Assembly (NCBI RefSeq): GCF_029784155.1 | Contig: NC_073692.1 | Span: forward strand, 328,495,920 to 328,559,919 | Source: Uranotaenia lowii | Taxonomy: Eukaryota; Arthropoda; Insecta; Diptera; Culicidae | DNA length: 64,000 nt | Reading direction: 5' to 3' | The notes under the pieces: generated by a model | The model's input: the letters and a program-made list of their open reading frames with translations, nothing else | Told to the model about the DNA's origin: nothing | Database searches by the model: none | Shown: piece after piece, positions 35,561-47,184 of the stretch | Layout: every line of letters begins with the position of its first letter | How positions within the stretch are numbered: position 1 is the stretch's first letter | Position numbers and translations under genes: made by a program

Positions 35561-36690
35561 TTCAACCCTCATCCACTCTTGATTGTCAATATGACACTTT
35601 CATAAGTTTGGCGGCTTGTAACTTTATTCGCTTGCATCCAAATAAAACAATTTCATCTGGGACCCTTAATGAGTTCTTGATATCCATAATTTTGCATCAT
35701 TACTTTTTTATGGACGCAGCCTGAAAACGCAGGAAAAAAACTCTCTGGAGTGTCAAAATGGAAACTCTTCACTTAAAACCGCTATATGTTTATCAGACAT
35801 TTTTCACCTACAACAATTAAATTGTCTGTTTTTCAAAGTCTTAGAAAAAAATCCATACTTCGGAGAAAGGCTGTATATCTGCTACAAAATACTCAACAAA
35901 AATTCCACTTAGTGTCAAATCATCAATTTTCAAGAACATCATAATGTAAAAAAGTGGTATGAAAACCGTACTTTTCATTTTATGAACCGTTAAAATTGTT
36001 AAAGTCACACCTGATAAATTTTTAAAAGAGGATTGGAAAGTAGAAATAATTTGGCACATTTTTACAACTTTGGGTTGTCAAAATACGTAACACAGAATTT
36101 TTGACCGGTAGCTGGTTTTGGAACTTATTATCGATTTGCAATTTTTTCAGTTTTTCTTGCACTAAAATACCACTTTCCACTTCATTGATTGAAAGTGCCG
36201 TTTTACACTACTTTTTAACGTTATTTGTGGTCATGATCTTAATAAATCAAAAAACAATATATTCTTATGTGCAACGTATAGCTTCGAACTTCAGCTCTCT
36301 TGGACACAAAGCGAATTTGGACCATTTCGTCCAGTTTTTTGGAAGCATGTTTTTAGGACTTTTTTTCTAAAACTTTGAATAATGGAAAACTAAAGTGTCG
36401 TAGCTGATTTTTGACTGAAAAACAAAGTTGTGTTCCATCACGAGGTTTCCAATCCTACATATTTCGTAAAAATCGGTTAAGAAACAAAAGAGATATAGTG
36501 GTTTTGAGCGAAGAGTGTTAACTTAACACTTAAGTTCTGATTAGGGAGTTTTTGTTTCAAGAATTTTACAAGAATTCTTTGAGACCCTCCCAAGATTTTT
36601 TTTTTATTTGAATGCACCTGAATAAAGTAACAAGCTGCCAAACATCCAATTCTGTGGATTTACACTCAAGAGCAGATTAAGGTTAATGAA
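35561..36690. mobile_element. Foldback-type element, copy 2 (complete)
   Basis: Two arms of about 500-540 bp are inverted relative to each other: 35561-36100 against roughly 36150-36690. Paired landmarks include GGCGGCTTGTAACTTTATTC near 35610 against GAATAAAGTAACAAGCTGCC near 36632, and TTTATGGACGCAGCC in the left arm. The central spacer is only tens of bases. No transposase ORF is visible. Its right arm matches copy 1 at the window start. Terminal target duplications were not found, so the exact ends are approximate. Confidence 0.75.
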
Positions 36691-36981
36691 TTTTATGCTT
36701 GGAAAATTTTGATGCTTGAAAAATTGAACTTAAGCTTTCCAGATAATAGCTGAACACGTCTCCTTTTCACCATGACCTATGGCAGAATCGATGGTTTTAA
36801 AAACACCAGCGTATCTAAATAAAAAAAACTCCTAACTTTTAAAAATAAGCATTTCACCAGGTGAACTAACTGAAAATGGTTAAAATGTTTTAATCAGTGA
36901 ACTTACAATATTTAGACTTATACCTATTTTACGCGCTTATAATTTGAACTAGAGAATATGTCGTACGGAGAAATGCATATA
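36691..36981. other. Short AT-rich spacer
   Basis: No gene or repeat end recognised between the foldback element and the mariner-type element. Confidence 0.4.
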
Positions 36982-39364
36982 CAGTAAGCGAAATAAAAAT
37001 AGAACCACTATGTGTTTTGCGTGTTAAAATATGAATGATTGAAAATTTCGAAAATTTTCATCCACAGTTTGTTCTGAATTACTTAACGGATAAACCAAGC
37101 ATAAGTTTACTTTTTTTGGACGTAGCAATTGGCATTGGGGATCAAAAATGTGAAGAAAGGGTGCGAAATAAGAATAGCACCACTTGAGTTTTTCAACAAA
37201 AACAAGATTATTTTTAAAAATTTACTGTGTAAAAGTGAATAATAACGCGTCTACGATTTATTTGAACAGATAACTGCATTTTAAGACGTTTTCTAGAGTT
37301 CCAAAGGTTTTCAAAGGTTTTAAAAGGGGGTTTTAAGAGATGCTCCTCTAGCGTTAAGGAATTTTATATTTGAGCTGTAATTATTAACCAAACTACTTTT
37401 TTCTTCATTAAAATGACGTGAAATGATGAAACAAACATTCGGGATTATTTTTGGATCAGAAAAAATAGGTTGGAAATCAAAAACCTTGATTTAATTCAGT
37501 AAATCACTCTTTTTCCAGTTTCAAGTCGTAGATGGCAGCACTATCTTGCAGTTAAAACCAAATGTAGTCTCAATATTGATTTTCCAGGTTTATTCAGACC
37601 CATATTCATCATTTTCAGATATTTTCCCATTACAGTTTTTTGGAAGTTCACGCTGCAGAAAGTTTTTCCGGATTTGCAAAAGAACCACCAGCACAAAAAT
37701 GTACAATCGCCAAAATTCCTGCTCATCTCAACTTCCGATTCAATTTCAAATCATACCAATAATACTGCTAGCGTAGGGTTACCATACGTACTCTTTTAAG
37801 AGTACATGTACTCTTTTTCGATCGAGAAATGAGCGTACTCTTCTTTTTGTGAAATCTTGCGGTTTGTACTCTTTTTTTTCTGTTGAAAGGAATTTTATCA
37901 AAGAAACGAACTTATTTCTTCCAGTTCTTAAGTTTGTGTTTCTATATGTACCAGAAGTCCGAAAGAAATGCAACACTTTATGCATTCATGGCTCGGTACT
38001 TCAGGTTTCTCTATTTTGTTGAGTTTTCCAAACAATATATTAAAATAAGAAGCATAACAAATCGATTAAAATCTGAATTTTTCGTTACAAACAAGTTTTC
38101 TGTTTCATTAGCAAAACTTTTCTATAAGTAAAACACAACAATTTCGAAAGTTTCAAACCCACTTTTGACAAAAGCTTCTCCCAGTCGTCGAAAAAAACTG
38201 TGCAGGCAATCAGCGCCTTTGAATATGCAATTAGCGCCCAAACAGTTGGCAGAGAGCACAACAGCAATTTGAACTCTTTTTGAAATGCAACGTGTTCTCA
38301 TGTTAACGATGTTCTGATCTCTATCTTTTCGAATAATCCGACGACCCTTTTATTTTTCACTAAAAATCTGCAAGAAAATGAACAAATACTAAAAACGACA
38401 ACTTTCAATTTGTAAAACTATGTTTTGCCGTTATTGCCAGGTAAGTTTTATAACTAGCAACTAATTGTCACCTTTTTCCTGTTTTTTTCCCGTTTCTCCT
38501 AAATATTTTGAAAAATGATTTCAACGTACTCTTTTTGGCGTTGAAGGATATGGTAACCCTATGCTAGCGGTCTGGTCCATCAAGCTCCATCAAGCTTCAT
38601 CGCAAAATATAACTTTATTCTTATAATCGGTCCAAAAAATCACTTTTAGTGATCTTGATGCAATTTATTTTTTTTTGGATTTAGTGATCTTAGAATTTCC
38701 AAAGCGTTTACACGGTACATGTATTTATTTCTTGACCAAAATCATCCAGCGCTCCCTAATTAATCGCGGTATATTCGAAAATTTGCATGAATTTGGTTAA
38801 ATGGCAGAAAGTGCTGCCATCTATGACTTAAAACTAGAGAAATAGTGTTTGTCTATTACAAAACATTAGTATTTTTGAATTCCTACCTACTTTTTGGATT
38901 CAAACTCAGCGTCAAATCTATGTTTCATTATTTTGCATCATACTTATGAATGTTAATGAAAAAATCAAGCAGTTTGATAAAGTTTTATAGCTTAAATATC
39001 AAATCTCTTAAAACCTCCTTTTAATACCTTTGAAAACCTTTGGAATTCTGGAAAACTCCTAAAATGCAGAAGTTATCTATTCAAATAACTCGTGGAAGCA
39101 TTATTATTTACTTTTACACAGTAAATTTTTAAAAATAATCTTGTTTTTATTGAAAAACTCAAGTGGTGCTATCCTTATTTCGCACCCTTTTTTCACATTT
39201 TTGATCCTCAACGCCAATTGCTACGTCCAAAAAAAGTAAACTTATGCTTGGTTTATCCGTTAAGTAATTCAGAACAAACTATGGAAGAGAATTTTTGAAA
39301 TTTTCAATCATTCATATTCAAACAAGCAAAACACATAGTGGTGCCATTCTTATTTTGCTCACTG
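36982..39364. mobile_element. Tc1/mariner-type non-autonomous foldback element
   Basis: The ends read CAGTAAGCGAAATAAAAATA and, in inverse, CAGTGAGCAAAATAAGAATG, each flanked by TA (36980-36981, 39365-39366). A TA target with a CAGT start is characteristic of Tc1/mariner relatives. The inverted arms are unusually long, about 580 bp each (36982-37560 and about 38780-39364). They carry shared blocks such as ACTTAACGGATAAACCAAGC and TAGATGGCAGCACT. No transposase ORF is present. A 788-bp hAT-like element has inserted into the middle. Removing it leaves about 1.6 kb, most of it arm sequence. Confidence 0.85.
37774..38561. mobile_element. hAT-like MITE nested inside the mariner-type element
   Basis: The ends are TAGGGTTACCATA and TATGGTAACCCTA, a perfect 13-bp inverted repeat, flanked by a perfect 8-bp duplication TGCTAGCG (37766-37773 and 38562-38569). 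Subterminal GTACTCTTTT motifs occur on both sides (37788-37880 and 38525-38538). The 788 bp contains no transposase. Exact duplications and ends indicate a comparatively young insertion, later than the host element. Confidence 0.9.
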
Positions 39365-39366
39365 TA

Positions 39367-39985
39367 TTTATTCTGCTTTTTGTATGCCAAATACACTAGA
39401 CCAAAGTCATGAAAAGTTAAACATTTTGATGTTGAATTTAAAAAAAATATATATATATGTTTATGGCTAATGCATTTGAACTTTCAATTAATTTGCTTCT
39501 CTGTCTTTTTTCACTATCTTCAACATAAAGCAGCAAAAATTACGAAAAATCAAAAGATCGATCTTTCAGATATGAATCCTTTGATTCGATTTTTGAGGTG
39601 AACCGATCCTGAAACAATTCAGCTGAATCGATCTAGGGAATCTATATTTTAAGAATATTGAACTATCCTAATAGAGAGCCGAATATCGGTGTTTCTAAGC
39701 TAACATTTCATCACGGTTCTTAATGTGGGAATTTAATTAGAAAAATCAACATCTTTAGTGTTAAAAATAATTTATTGCATTTTCTTCCCATTCCACCATA
39801 TTAACGAGTCTTTAGCTGTGACATATTCAAAACGAAATAGTTTGAATTTCTGTCTCTGTAAGTCCCAATCACAGACATATTTTTTTTTATATTGTGACAG
39901 ATTTCGTATACGGTCTGTACCTTGATCTGGTTTTGTAAGTTTAATTTGAGTTTGTTTGGTCATGGCTTTTTGGAACGAAAAAAAG
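39367..39985. other. AT-rich spacer with GATCGAT motifs
   Basis: No gene recognised. Bases 39555-39640 carry GATCGATC/AATCGATC motifs similar to those near 7330-7440. A 63-codon minus-strand frame at 39772-39963 has no known domain. Confidence 0.45.
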
Positions 39986-41089
39986 GAATACCTCTTTCTA
40001 AAGCAACCTCGATATAACGTAACCCAATATAAAGCAACTTTTGCCTCTATATAACGTAACTTTTAAAAATGTTTCTAATTGGAATAAATATGTTTAATTT
40101 CAATACTTTTTTGTCATAAAAATATAATAATATTGTTCATGAGCCATGCGGTAAATTCTCAGAGGCATAAAGAGCGAATAAGCGCAGGCGTTGAAAATGT
40201 TACTCCAGTATGTACTTCAGTATTGTGATAGTCGCTTTTGTGCTTTTGAAAATCCAGACCAAGAGCATGTCCATGTCTACATTTCAAAACTTATTGACTA
40301 TATTTGCACCTACAGATAAGTTGCTTGAGCTGAAGTGAGGTTAGGGCATGTAGTCTTTTATTCAAATAAGTTTTTGTAATTTTTGTCATTTTTGTCATTT
40401 TTGTCATTTTTTCCATTTTTGTCATTTTTGTGATTTTTGTCATTTTTGTAACTTTTGTCATTTTTACCCCTTAAGTCACTTTTGTAACTTTTTGTCATTT
40501 TTGTCATTTTCATATTTTGTTCCTTTCATACATTTTTCAATTTTGTTATATGATTTAAATCACCGTAATTTTTTATTATTATAATTTTAATGGCATGTGC
40601 GGCGGAATGAAAACTAGAGAGAATTTATTTTATAGAAATTTGAAAGAAAAATGGATAGACAGGCATAAATGCGCCAATAAGAGAAAGCTTGATAGGTGTT
40701 GAAATTTTAAGCTAGAGGGCATGTTGATGAAAAGCTCCCATGAATTGCTCCCGCCTTTGCTCTACGCTAGCTAACTATACATGAGAAACTCAGAAAGAGC
40801 TTAGTGGTTTGAGAGCGTGTTTTTACGCACACTTCAAACGAGCAAAAACGTGACAACCCAAGAATTCGGTATCCATCTATTTAAACTAAGCGGAGAAAAA
40901 TTGTCCAGTAATATAGAAATTATAGACGAATATATCGCCAAATTTACAAAAGAAGTCCAAAATTAACATTAACGATCACTATCGATGTTCCAAAGGACCA
41001 TTTTAGTAGTGTTTCGATATAACGTAACGTAACTTCGATATAAAGTAACGAAATAAAAAATTTCGTTGCTTTATATCGAGGTATTACTG
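39986..41089. mobile_element. Mariner-type MITE with CTCGATATAA ends
   Basis: The right end, in inverse, reads CAGTAATACCTCGATATAAA, next to TA at 41090-41091. The left end carries a decayed version (GGAATACCTC...CCTCGATATAACGTAAC). Repeated CGATATAACGTAAC motifs occur near both ends. CAGTA-ACCTCGATATAA ends recall pogo/Tigger-type mariner relatives (family knowledge). There is no transposase. A 9-bp minisatellite sits inside. Confidence 0.65.
40375..40515 (+). repeat. 9-bp minisatellite (TTTTTGTCA)n
   Basis: About fifteen diverged units of TTTTTGTCA, with variants such as TTTTTGTAA and TTTTTGTGA, inside the mariner-type MITE. Confidence 0.85.
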
Positions 41090-41091
41090 TA

Positions 41092-43999
41092 CTCACAAGC
41101 CAAAGGGACTTTAATTTTGGGTTCTGATTTGTTGATTTTTAATTAAATCGATCAAAAAATTAAATTCGGAATTTTTCATGGTCAAACATGGGACAGCTCT
41201 TCTTTTATTTTATACGCATTTTACTTATTGATTTTTTTCGGTGAATGAGTCAATTTTTTTTTTAAATTAACGTTATTCGAAACGGATTACGGATGTCTTC
41301 CAGAGTAGTCCGAAACTTTACGTAAATTTAAAAATGAAAACAAAGCTTTTACTCACCGAGATACGTCAATAAGTAAAAACGGTTTAAAAAGTAACGATGA
41401 TAGACTATTATTCATTTCTTTATTTTTGCACTACTGAGGTAGTCGAAATAACTGACAGTTTACTATAAGTTTCTGCACTTCTAACCGTTTATATCGTCAG
41501 AGGACGAATCGGCTACACCCAGTAAATTAGAAATAATCATGACGATCAATCTTACCCTTCAGAACTGATTCTAGACATCTCAAAGCGGGTAAATTTAAAA
41601 CAGTCGTTTGCCTTCCACTTTGATTTCAAAACAAATTGAAATTAAAATGACAGCACTTTGTAAGTTCAAATATGAAGAATACCTAATTAAACGCTTACTT
41701 TCAGCTTGATTCAAGATTCATTATCAAAAAAGCTTCAAATATAAATCTTCAGGAAGCTCTGATAATATAAAAAAATATTGTTTGCTAAAATACACAAGAA
41801 AGAGATATCAGAGAAAATCTGTAATTTGAATTTTGGGAGATTTTTTTTCATGAAAAATACAGGTTTTGTAGATTAGTATTTCAGAAGGAAAAAAATTATC
41901 CATTTTCCATACAGTTTGGGGAAGTTACAGTATTTTTTTCAATCAAAAACATATGAAGTTTAAAACATCCAGAGAAGCTTAAGATATGAAGAATCTTTAG
42001 GCATTTTTAACTTTAAATTCATTAGTTTAACAATTATAACAACTGATTTTAGAAGATTTTGGCTTCCTGAATTTTATCCATCACCTCTAGTTTAGTGACA
42101 TCTCGTGTGGAAGTTTTAAAATTGATCAGTTTTGGGTAAAATTGACCTTGTATTAAATACTGGTAAACTAATAAAACTACATGCAACAAAATGTCAATGA
42201 AAATTCAGGTCTAGATATTCCTGTTTTAGGGATACAACGCTTTAAAAAAACAAAATTCTATAATTTTAAGAAATGCTGAAAAATAAGTTTACAACTTTTT
42301 CTGATACTATAAAACACTATTCCATAAAGTCATTGAGTGTTTGATTTTAAAGATTTTAACTCATTTCATCACTTTGTTGATGGCTATAGAACGATTTGAC
42401 TTATAGTTTTCAAAATATCAAGGATTCAATTTAGTTAAAATTTTTATTGAAATTTTATAAAAATTCTCATTTTTTTTCTCATTTATTCTTAGAAGTCAAA
42501 ATTACTCGCGGTCTTCGGGAAAGTTGATCATTGAGTTTAAACCTTGATTATAAAAATATCGATAATGTCCTTAAGCAGTTCCTAAAAAGTGCACAAATTT
42601 GTTTAGTGAATTTATACCTATTTCCAAAAGTTATCTCGAAAACAAAAACTGATAAAAAAAACCAAATGCATAATTGGAATCAGTGCTCCAATATTATTCA
42701 AATATAGCTCTTATATTCTTTGTACCTCGGAAAATGTGAGTTTTGTTGCTTCGTGTTATTAATAGAATAACAGAAAATCATGCTTAAATGTTTTATTATT
42801 ATTTCAGACCTAATATTCGAACCAGGATTAAATTGCTAGGTTGTACAGAAATTTGAGCTCAAATTTAATAACTTTTGTTTATGAATGAAAATGAAAGCTT
42901 GGCAATACGACTCAATGTAACAAAATAACATTTTATTCAAATTTTGTTAAAATTTTAAAAAAGTTTTCGATAGATTAATTTAAGCAAATCTTCAATTTAT
43001 TTGAAGGTATTTTAAACGAACAAAAAGTAAATTGAAGACTTTTATATTTTGCGAATAACAACAAGATGTATAACTCGAATATCATTGAAATCATAAGTAT
43101 AATAATATGAATTCAAGTGAATGTTGAGCCTTGTTCCATACATAAATGTTTACGATATTTTCTTCAAACGTAAATATTTTTCCGACAATTTCAACTGATA
43201 GAGTCTAATATTTAAAAAAATGCTAAGGGGATCAGTGAGCCCGGAAATCCAGCAAAAAGGAGTGGTGAGTGAAAAAAGTTTGAAAATCACTGCTTTAATG
43301 TATTACTTTTGCATCCCATTATCCAATATTTAGCACTAGCGATTTCAGATATTTTTCAGTTATGCCATCGGACTAAAGTGCTACGAAAAAGAAACTTTAA
43401 CAGTATTTTTTTTGAAACATGTCAAACAGTTTATACGACCTGTTCAAAACAGAACAAAATTAATTTTTTTTTTCTCAGTTTGGTTTTGATGGTTCCCTTT
43501 GGTGTATTTGGAGACATCTGGTGGCCAGCCAAAAAAAAAAAATTGATTCAAAACGATCGTTGGTAATTTTATACCAGTATCGTGGGCTAGCTTGTACGTC
43601 TGTTCTCTGTGGATGAGTTTTTTGCTTTTATTCGGTTCTATTCTGTTCTGTTTAGTTCTGAAAAATTTGTTATTTAAGAATTTCAGTCTTGGGGCTTGAT
43701 GCAATTTGATTGAATGAGTTTTGGTTTTGAGTTTTTTCTAGCTACATTTAATGGTTATGCGTTGGTTCTTCCAGTCTTCTCAAGTCAATTAAAACAATTT
43801 TTAAATGTGCTTCGTTGAATGTTTCAAATTATACAATAATAGAATTTCAAAAGCTTATGGTTTTGCAACGATGCCAATTAGCACTCTTTTCAAAGGGTTT
43901 TCAAAAAGTCGCTCAGGGGGCGTTAAGCACGAAAATTTAGCAAAAGTGGGCGGTGAAAGAAAAAAGTTAAAAAAAAACCACTGCTTTAAAGTATGGAAT
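41092..43999. other. AT-rich spacer, no recognised gene
   Basis: Nearly 3 kb of AT-rich DNA. Frames of 85, 86 and 91 codons near 43309-44080 show no domain, and the last runs into the terminal repeat of the Penelope-like element, so it is not a gene. Confidence 0.5.
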
Positions 44000-44007
44000 A
44001 TTGATAT
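44000..44007. repeat. Target-site duplication, left
   Basis: ATTGATAT, repeated exactly at 47289-47296 immediately outside the right terminal repeat of the Penelope-like element. Confidence 0.8.
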
Positions 44008-44059
44008 AAGCCGTTTCAATCTCCAAAAATTAAAAATCATCCAGTCGAAAAACAATACC
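44008..44059 (+). repeat. Left 52-bp terminal direct repeat of the Penelope-like element
   Basis: Starts AAGCCGTTTCAATCTCC and ends CGAAAAACAATACC. It matches 47237-47288 except for CC against GA in the middle. It lies only 10 bp ahead of the ORF start. Confidence 0.88.
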
Positions 44060-44069
44060 AAAATAAAAA

Positions 44070-46190
44070 ATGGCGTTTAAAGAAGGAAGGTTCTTCCACT
44101 GTATGGATACAACATATGGAAAACCTACAACAAATTTATTTAAAATCTACGCAAGTAACACCAGAAAGCTATGTAAAATGACAGTGAGAAAAGATTTCCT
44201 TATAATCTGCAGAAAACGAGGAATCTTTCCAGCTCATATTGACTACTCACTAAAATGCATATACCCTCTCAACAGTCCATTCCAAAACAAATTGCAAAGC
44301 ATAACAGAAAGATTCAAAAAAGCAATACTCAATATTGAAATTAAGCATACATTCTTCCGAATCAAACAACTGCAACATGAGTTAAAACATCAGCAACAAA
44401 TGATGATGTCTGCAACCAGCAACAGTCTAGCTCAACAATTCATTACATCACAAAATAATTCTTTTCTCAACACTAAAAGCAAAGAATCTAAAAAAGTCCA
44501 AGCTAAAATCAACAGACGGCTCTTGAAATATAGCACACCAGACACAGAATCACCTACATTAAATTGTGGCGCCATACTCAACAAAAGCGATAAAATCATC
44601 CCACCGGAAGTACAAACCCTGATAAGCCTAGGACCCAAGTTTGCACTACCCATTGTAGGCGATATTCAAACACCAATTTTCCATATGATAGCAGAAATAG
44701 AAACAATATTAAACACCAAGTCCGATAAAACAATCCAGGATAAAAATCGTTGTGTCATCGTTAATAAAATCCAAAACTTCCTAAACAGCAGGCCAAAAAC
44801 AAATTTCAAACAGCCTACTTCCTCTTTCTACGAAAATGCCATCAAGTGCACTAAGAAATTCATTTCTGAAAACAACGACCTCCTCATACTTCAATCAGAT
44901 AAAGGAAAACGGATGGTCGTGATGAAAAAAGAGGATTACAACAACAAAATGCTAAAACTACTGGATGATCCCACTTATGAGGTTTTGAAAAAAGACCCAA
45001 CCAGCAAAATAACCAAACAAACAAACGACATTATCAACAGGCTATACAAACTGAAACTCATAGACAAGAAAACCGCAACGACACTGGAAGCAAAAAACTC
45101 AATTCGCCCATGCATCTACGGTCAACCCAAGGCCCATAAACCCGACCTACCGTTACGCCCAGTTGTCCCCAACATAACAGCCCCAACATACAAACTAGCG
45201 AAATATGTATGCCAAATATTACAGTCATCTTTCAACAGCCAGTACAACATCAAAGACTCATTCCAGCTAATAAGAGTACTTCAACAGGTCAAATTACCGC
45301 CCGATTACATACTCGTATCCTTCGACGTAGTGTCACTGTTTACAAACACTCCAAAGCGATTAATAATTCATGATATCATTATGAATTGGGACACGATCGG
45401 GAAAGCAACAAACATAAACCTGGATATTTTTATCGAAATGATAGAGCTCTGCTTGGAGAGCTGCTATTTCATTTTTGGTCAAAAATTCTACCGGCAAAAA
45501 GAAGGCACAGCGATGGGTAGCCCTACTTCACCAATCTTATGCGATTTGGTGATGGAAGGCCTTCTGCGAAATTGCACCAAAAAACTCGATTTCCCAGTAC
45601 CCCTGCTGATCAAATATGTTGATGACTTATTACTAGCTTTGCCCAACAACCAACTAACCCACGTACTCCAGACGTTCAACTCCTATCATCCAAAAATGCA
45701 ATTTACGATGGAAACAGCCAAAAACAACAGTATCGCTTTTCTAGATACTTTCATCACCATTAATGAAGACAGGACGTTGAGCACTGAATGGTACAGCAAA
45801 GACATTTCATCAGGCCGCCTATTGAACTACCACTCATTTCACCCGATTAGCGTCAAACTAAACGTAGCCCGAAACTTCGTCAAACGAGTGATAAAGTTCG
45901 ATTCAAGAAACCAAAAATCAAAACAGCATACAACCATCCATAGAATCCTGCGCCAGAACAACTATCCAAAACAACTCATCAACCGCATAATAAACCGGGA
46001 AAATCATATCCATCAACACGAACAGTCAACAACTCCAAACATCACCATCGCACAACATCCAACCGACCAGCATCCCACTGAACAGCATCCAATCGAACAG
46101 CATCCAACCCAACAGCAACCAGCCATCATACCACCCACCCAACAACAGCATAAACCAAACAACGAAGATCACCAATCAACTGCCGTATAA
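44070..46190 (+). CDS. Penelope-like reverse transcriptase
   Basis: The 706-codon ORF encodes a retroelement reverse transcriptase that copies element RNA at a chromosomal nick. The N-terminal third is basic and contains the Penelope signature SLGPKFALP (residues 186-194). The fingers/palm follow: motif A FDVVSLF at 418-424 (first catalytic Asp 419), motif B AMGSPTSP at 481-488, and catalytic box YVDD at 516-519. After the RT comes a His/Gln-rich linker (repeats of QHPTEQHPI near residues 665-685) ending at a TAA. The same frame stays open for a further 133 codons into the GIY-YIG region, so the stop probably splits one ancestral protein. The start at 44070 is the first Met, just after the left terminal repeat. 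The RT catalytic residues are intact. Confidence 0.9.
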   Translation: MAFKEGRFFHCMDTTYGKPTTNLFKIYASNTRKLCKMTVRKDFLIICRKRGIFPAHIDYSLKCIYPLNSPFQNKLQSITERFKKAILNIEIKHTFFRIKQLQHELKHQQQMMMSATSNSLAQQFITSQNNSFLNTKSKESKKVQAKINRRLLKYSTPDTESPTLNCGAILNKSDKIIPPEVQTLISLGPKFALPIVGDIQTPIFHMIAEIETILNTKSDKTIQDKNRCVIVNKIQNFLNSRPKTNFKQPTSSFYENAIKCTKKFISENNDLLILQSDKGKRMVVMKKEDYNNKMLKLLDDPTYEVLKKDPTSKITKQTNDIINRLYKLKLIDKKTATTLEAKNSIRPCIYGQPKAHKPDLPLRPVVPNITAPTYKLAKYVCQILQSSFNSQYNIKDSFQLIRVLQQVKLPPDYILVSFDVVSLFTNTPKRLIIHDIIMNWDTIGKATNINLDIFIEMIELCLESCYFIFGQKFYRQKEGTAMGSPTSPILCDLVMEGLLRNCTKKLDFPVPLLIKYVDDLLLALPNNQLTHVLQTFNSYHPKMQFTMETAKNNSIAFLDTFITINEDRTLSTEWYSKDISSGRLLNYHSFHPISVKLNVARNFVKRVIKFDSRNQKSKQHTTIHRILRQNNYPKQLINRIINRENHIHQHEQSTTPNITIAQHPTDQHPTEQHPIEQHPTQQQPAIIPPTQQQHKPNNEDHQSTAV

Positions 46191-46589
46191 CAACAAACAC
46201 AACACCACTCCGAAAGCAATCTCCAAACCGAGCAAACAGCAACAGAATCCAGCATCAATCCTCCGCAAATCCGATATTTTCCGCTCACTTTCATCCCGAA
46301 CCTATCAAGCCACATCACCAAAATCCTGAAAACCGATTACGCTGAAATTCACATCGCTAATTGCATTCCAAAGCCGCTTGGAATGTTATTGCCACGAGCC
46401 AAAGACCCGATTGCTTCATCTGAAACACCAAACATCATCTATTCCATCCCGTGTAGCAGCTGCCCAAAACAGTACATCGGTATGAGTCGTAACAACTTGA
46501 AAACAAGACTCGTTGGACACAAGTCAAGAAGTATGAACAGCTATCTACACGGGATTTCACACAAACGAACACCGAGAAAGCGAGCATGA
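46191..46589 (+). pseudogene. Penelope-like GIY-YIG endonuclease region, N-terminal part
   Basis: Directly after the TAA that ends the reverse transcriptase frame, the same frame is open for 132 codons. It contains IYSIPCSSCPKQYIGM at about 46437-46484, then a basic helix (NNLKTRLVGHKS). This is the GIY-YIG nuclease core in its Penelope form, with a CxxC pair between the two tyrosine motifs; it nicks the target DNA. The frame ends at TGA 46587-46589, where the reading frame of the domain moves to the next phase. The first possible internal Met is at 46383, but this is best read as the interrupted 3' part of the upstream ORF rather than a separate gene. Confidence 0.8.
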
Positions 46590-46888
46590 GAGAGAACTGT
46601 ACCGCTCTTCTGGCTCATATCATTGATGAAGGCCACACGATGGATCTCGAGAAAGCCAGAGTCATTGATAGAACCAGAAGATCAAGCGCTCTCCCAATCC
46701 TGGAAATGTGTCACATCTACACCAACACGAACACATTAAACTTTAGAACCGACGTAAACAACCTCAGTTCCACATATGCAAACATCCTACAATGTACAAC
46801 CACACGAAAACAAAAAACAAATGTTAGTAACATAGCAATAACCAATCACGATCAAAACACTAACACACAAAATCCGAGTAGCCATTAG
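46586..46888 (+). pseudogene. Penelope-like GIY-YIG endonuclease region, C-terminal part (frameshifted)
   Basis: In the next phase the frame reads CTALLAHIIDEGHTMDLEKARVIDR...LEMCHI. This is the conserved C-terminal half of Penelope endonucleases: the A-x-x-x-H-x-x-x-x-G-H block followed by a Glu in L-E-M-x-H-I. The break lies at about 46570-46590 and is a frameshift relative to the preceding segment. About 60 further codons (46700-46888) carry no recognised motif. The copy probably cannot make an active nuclease without recoding. Confidence 0.78.
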
Positions 46889-47155
46889 TAAACAAAGCGC
46901 TGCCGCACAGTTTATCTAATGGTGAAGCGTTGCGGTTCAATTTTCGACGCAGTGAGTTTAAAAAAAATAGGAAACGTTCAATTTTTCAAACTAACATATT
47001 TGATACAGTATTCACAGACAAAATTCGAACTACAATATTTAATTACCACAAAAATTAGACTAAAAACGAACCTGACAATTAGTGAGTACAAAATATGTTC
47101 ACATAACACAAATTTAGACAATGTTACAAAATTACAATAAATTTACAGTTACCCA

Positions 47156-47184
47156 CTGAAGAAGGCCACAATAAATGGCCGAAA
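47156..47184 (+). ncRNA. Hammerhead-ribozyme-like core in the Penelope-like element
   Basis: The sequence CTGAAGA is followed by A, a 5-bp helix GGCCA/TGGCC closed by a 7-nt loop, and then GAAA. Hammerhead ribozymes have CUGAUGA - helix II - GAAA at their core, and Penelope-like elements are known to carry hammerheads in their terminal regions. Here the fifth core base is A instead of U, which would be expected to weaken or abolish cleavage. Helices I and III and the cleavage site were not identified with confidence. Confidence 0.55.

Noticed and set aside
43805..44080. 91-codon frame ending at the start of the Penelope ORF
   Set aside because: It crosses the target duplication and the terminal repeat of the element, so it joins unrelated sequences. 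No domain.
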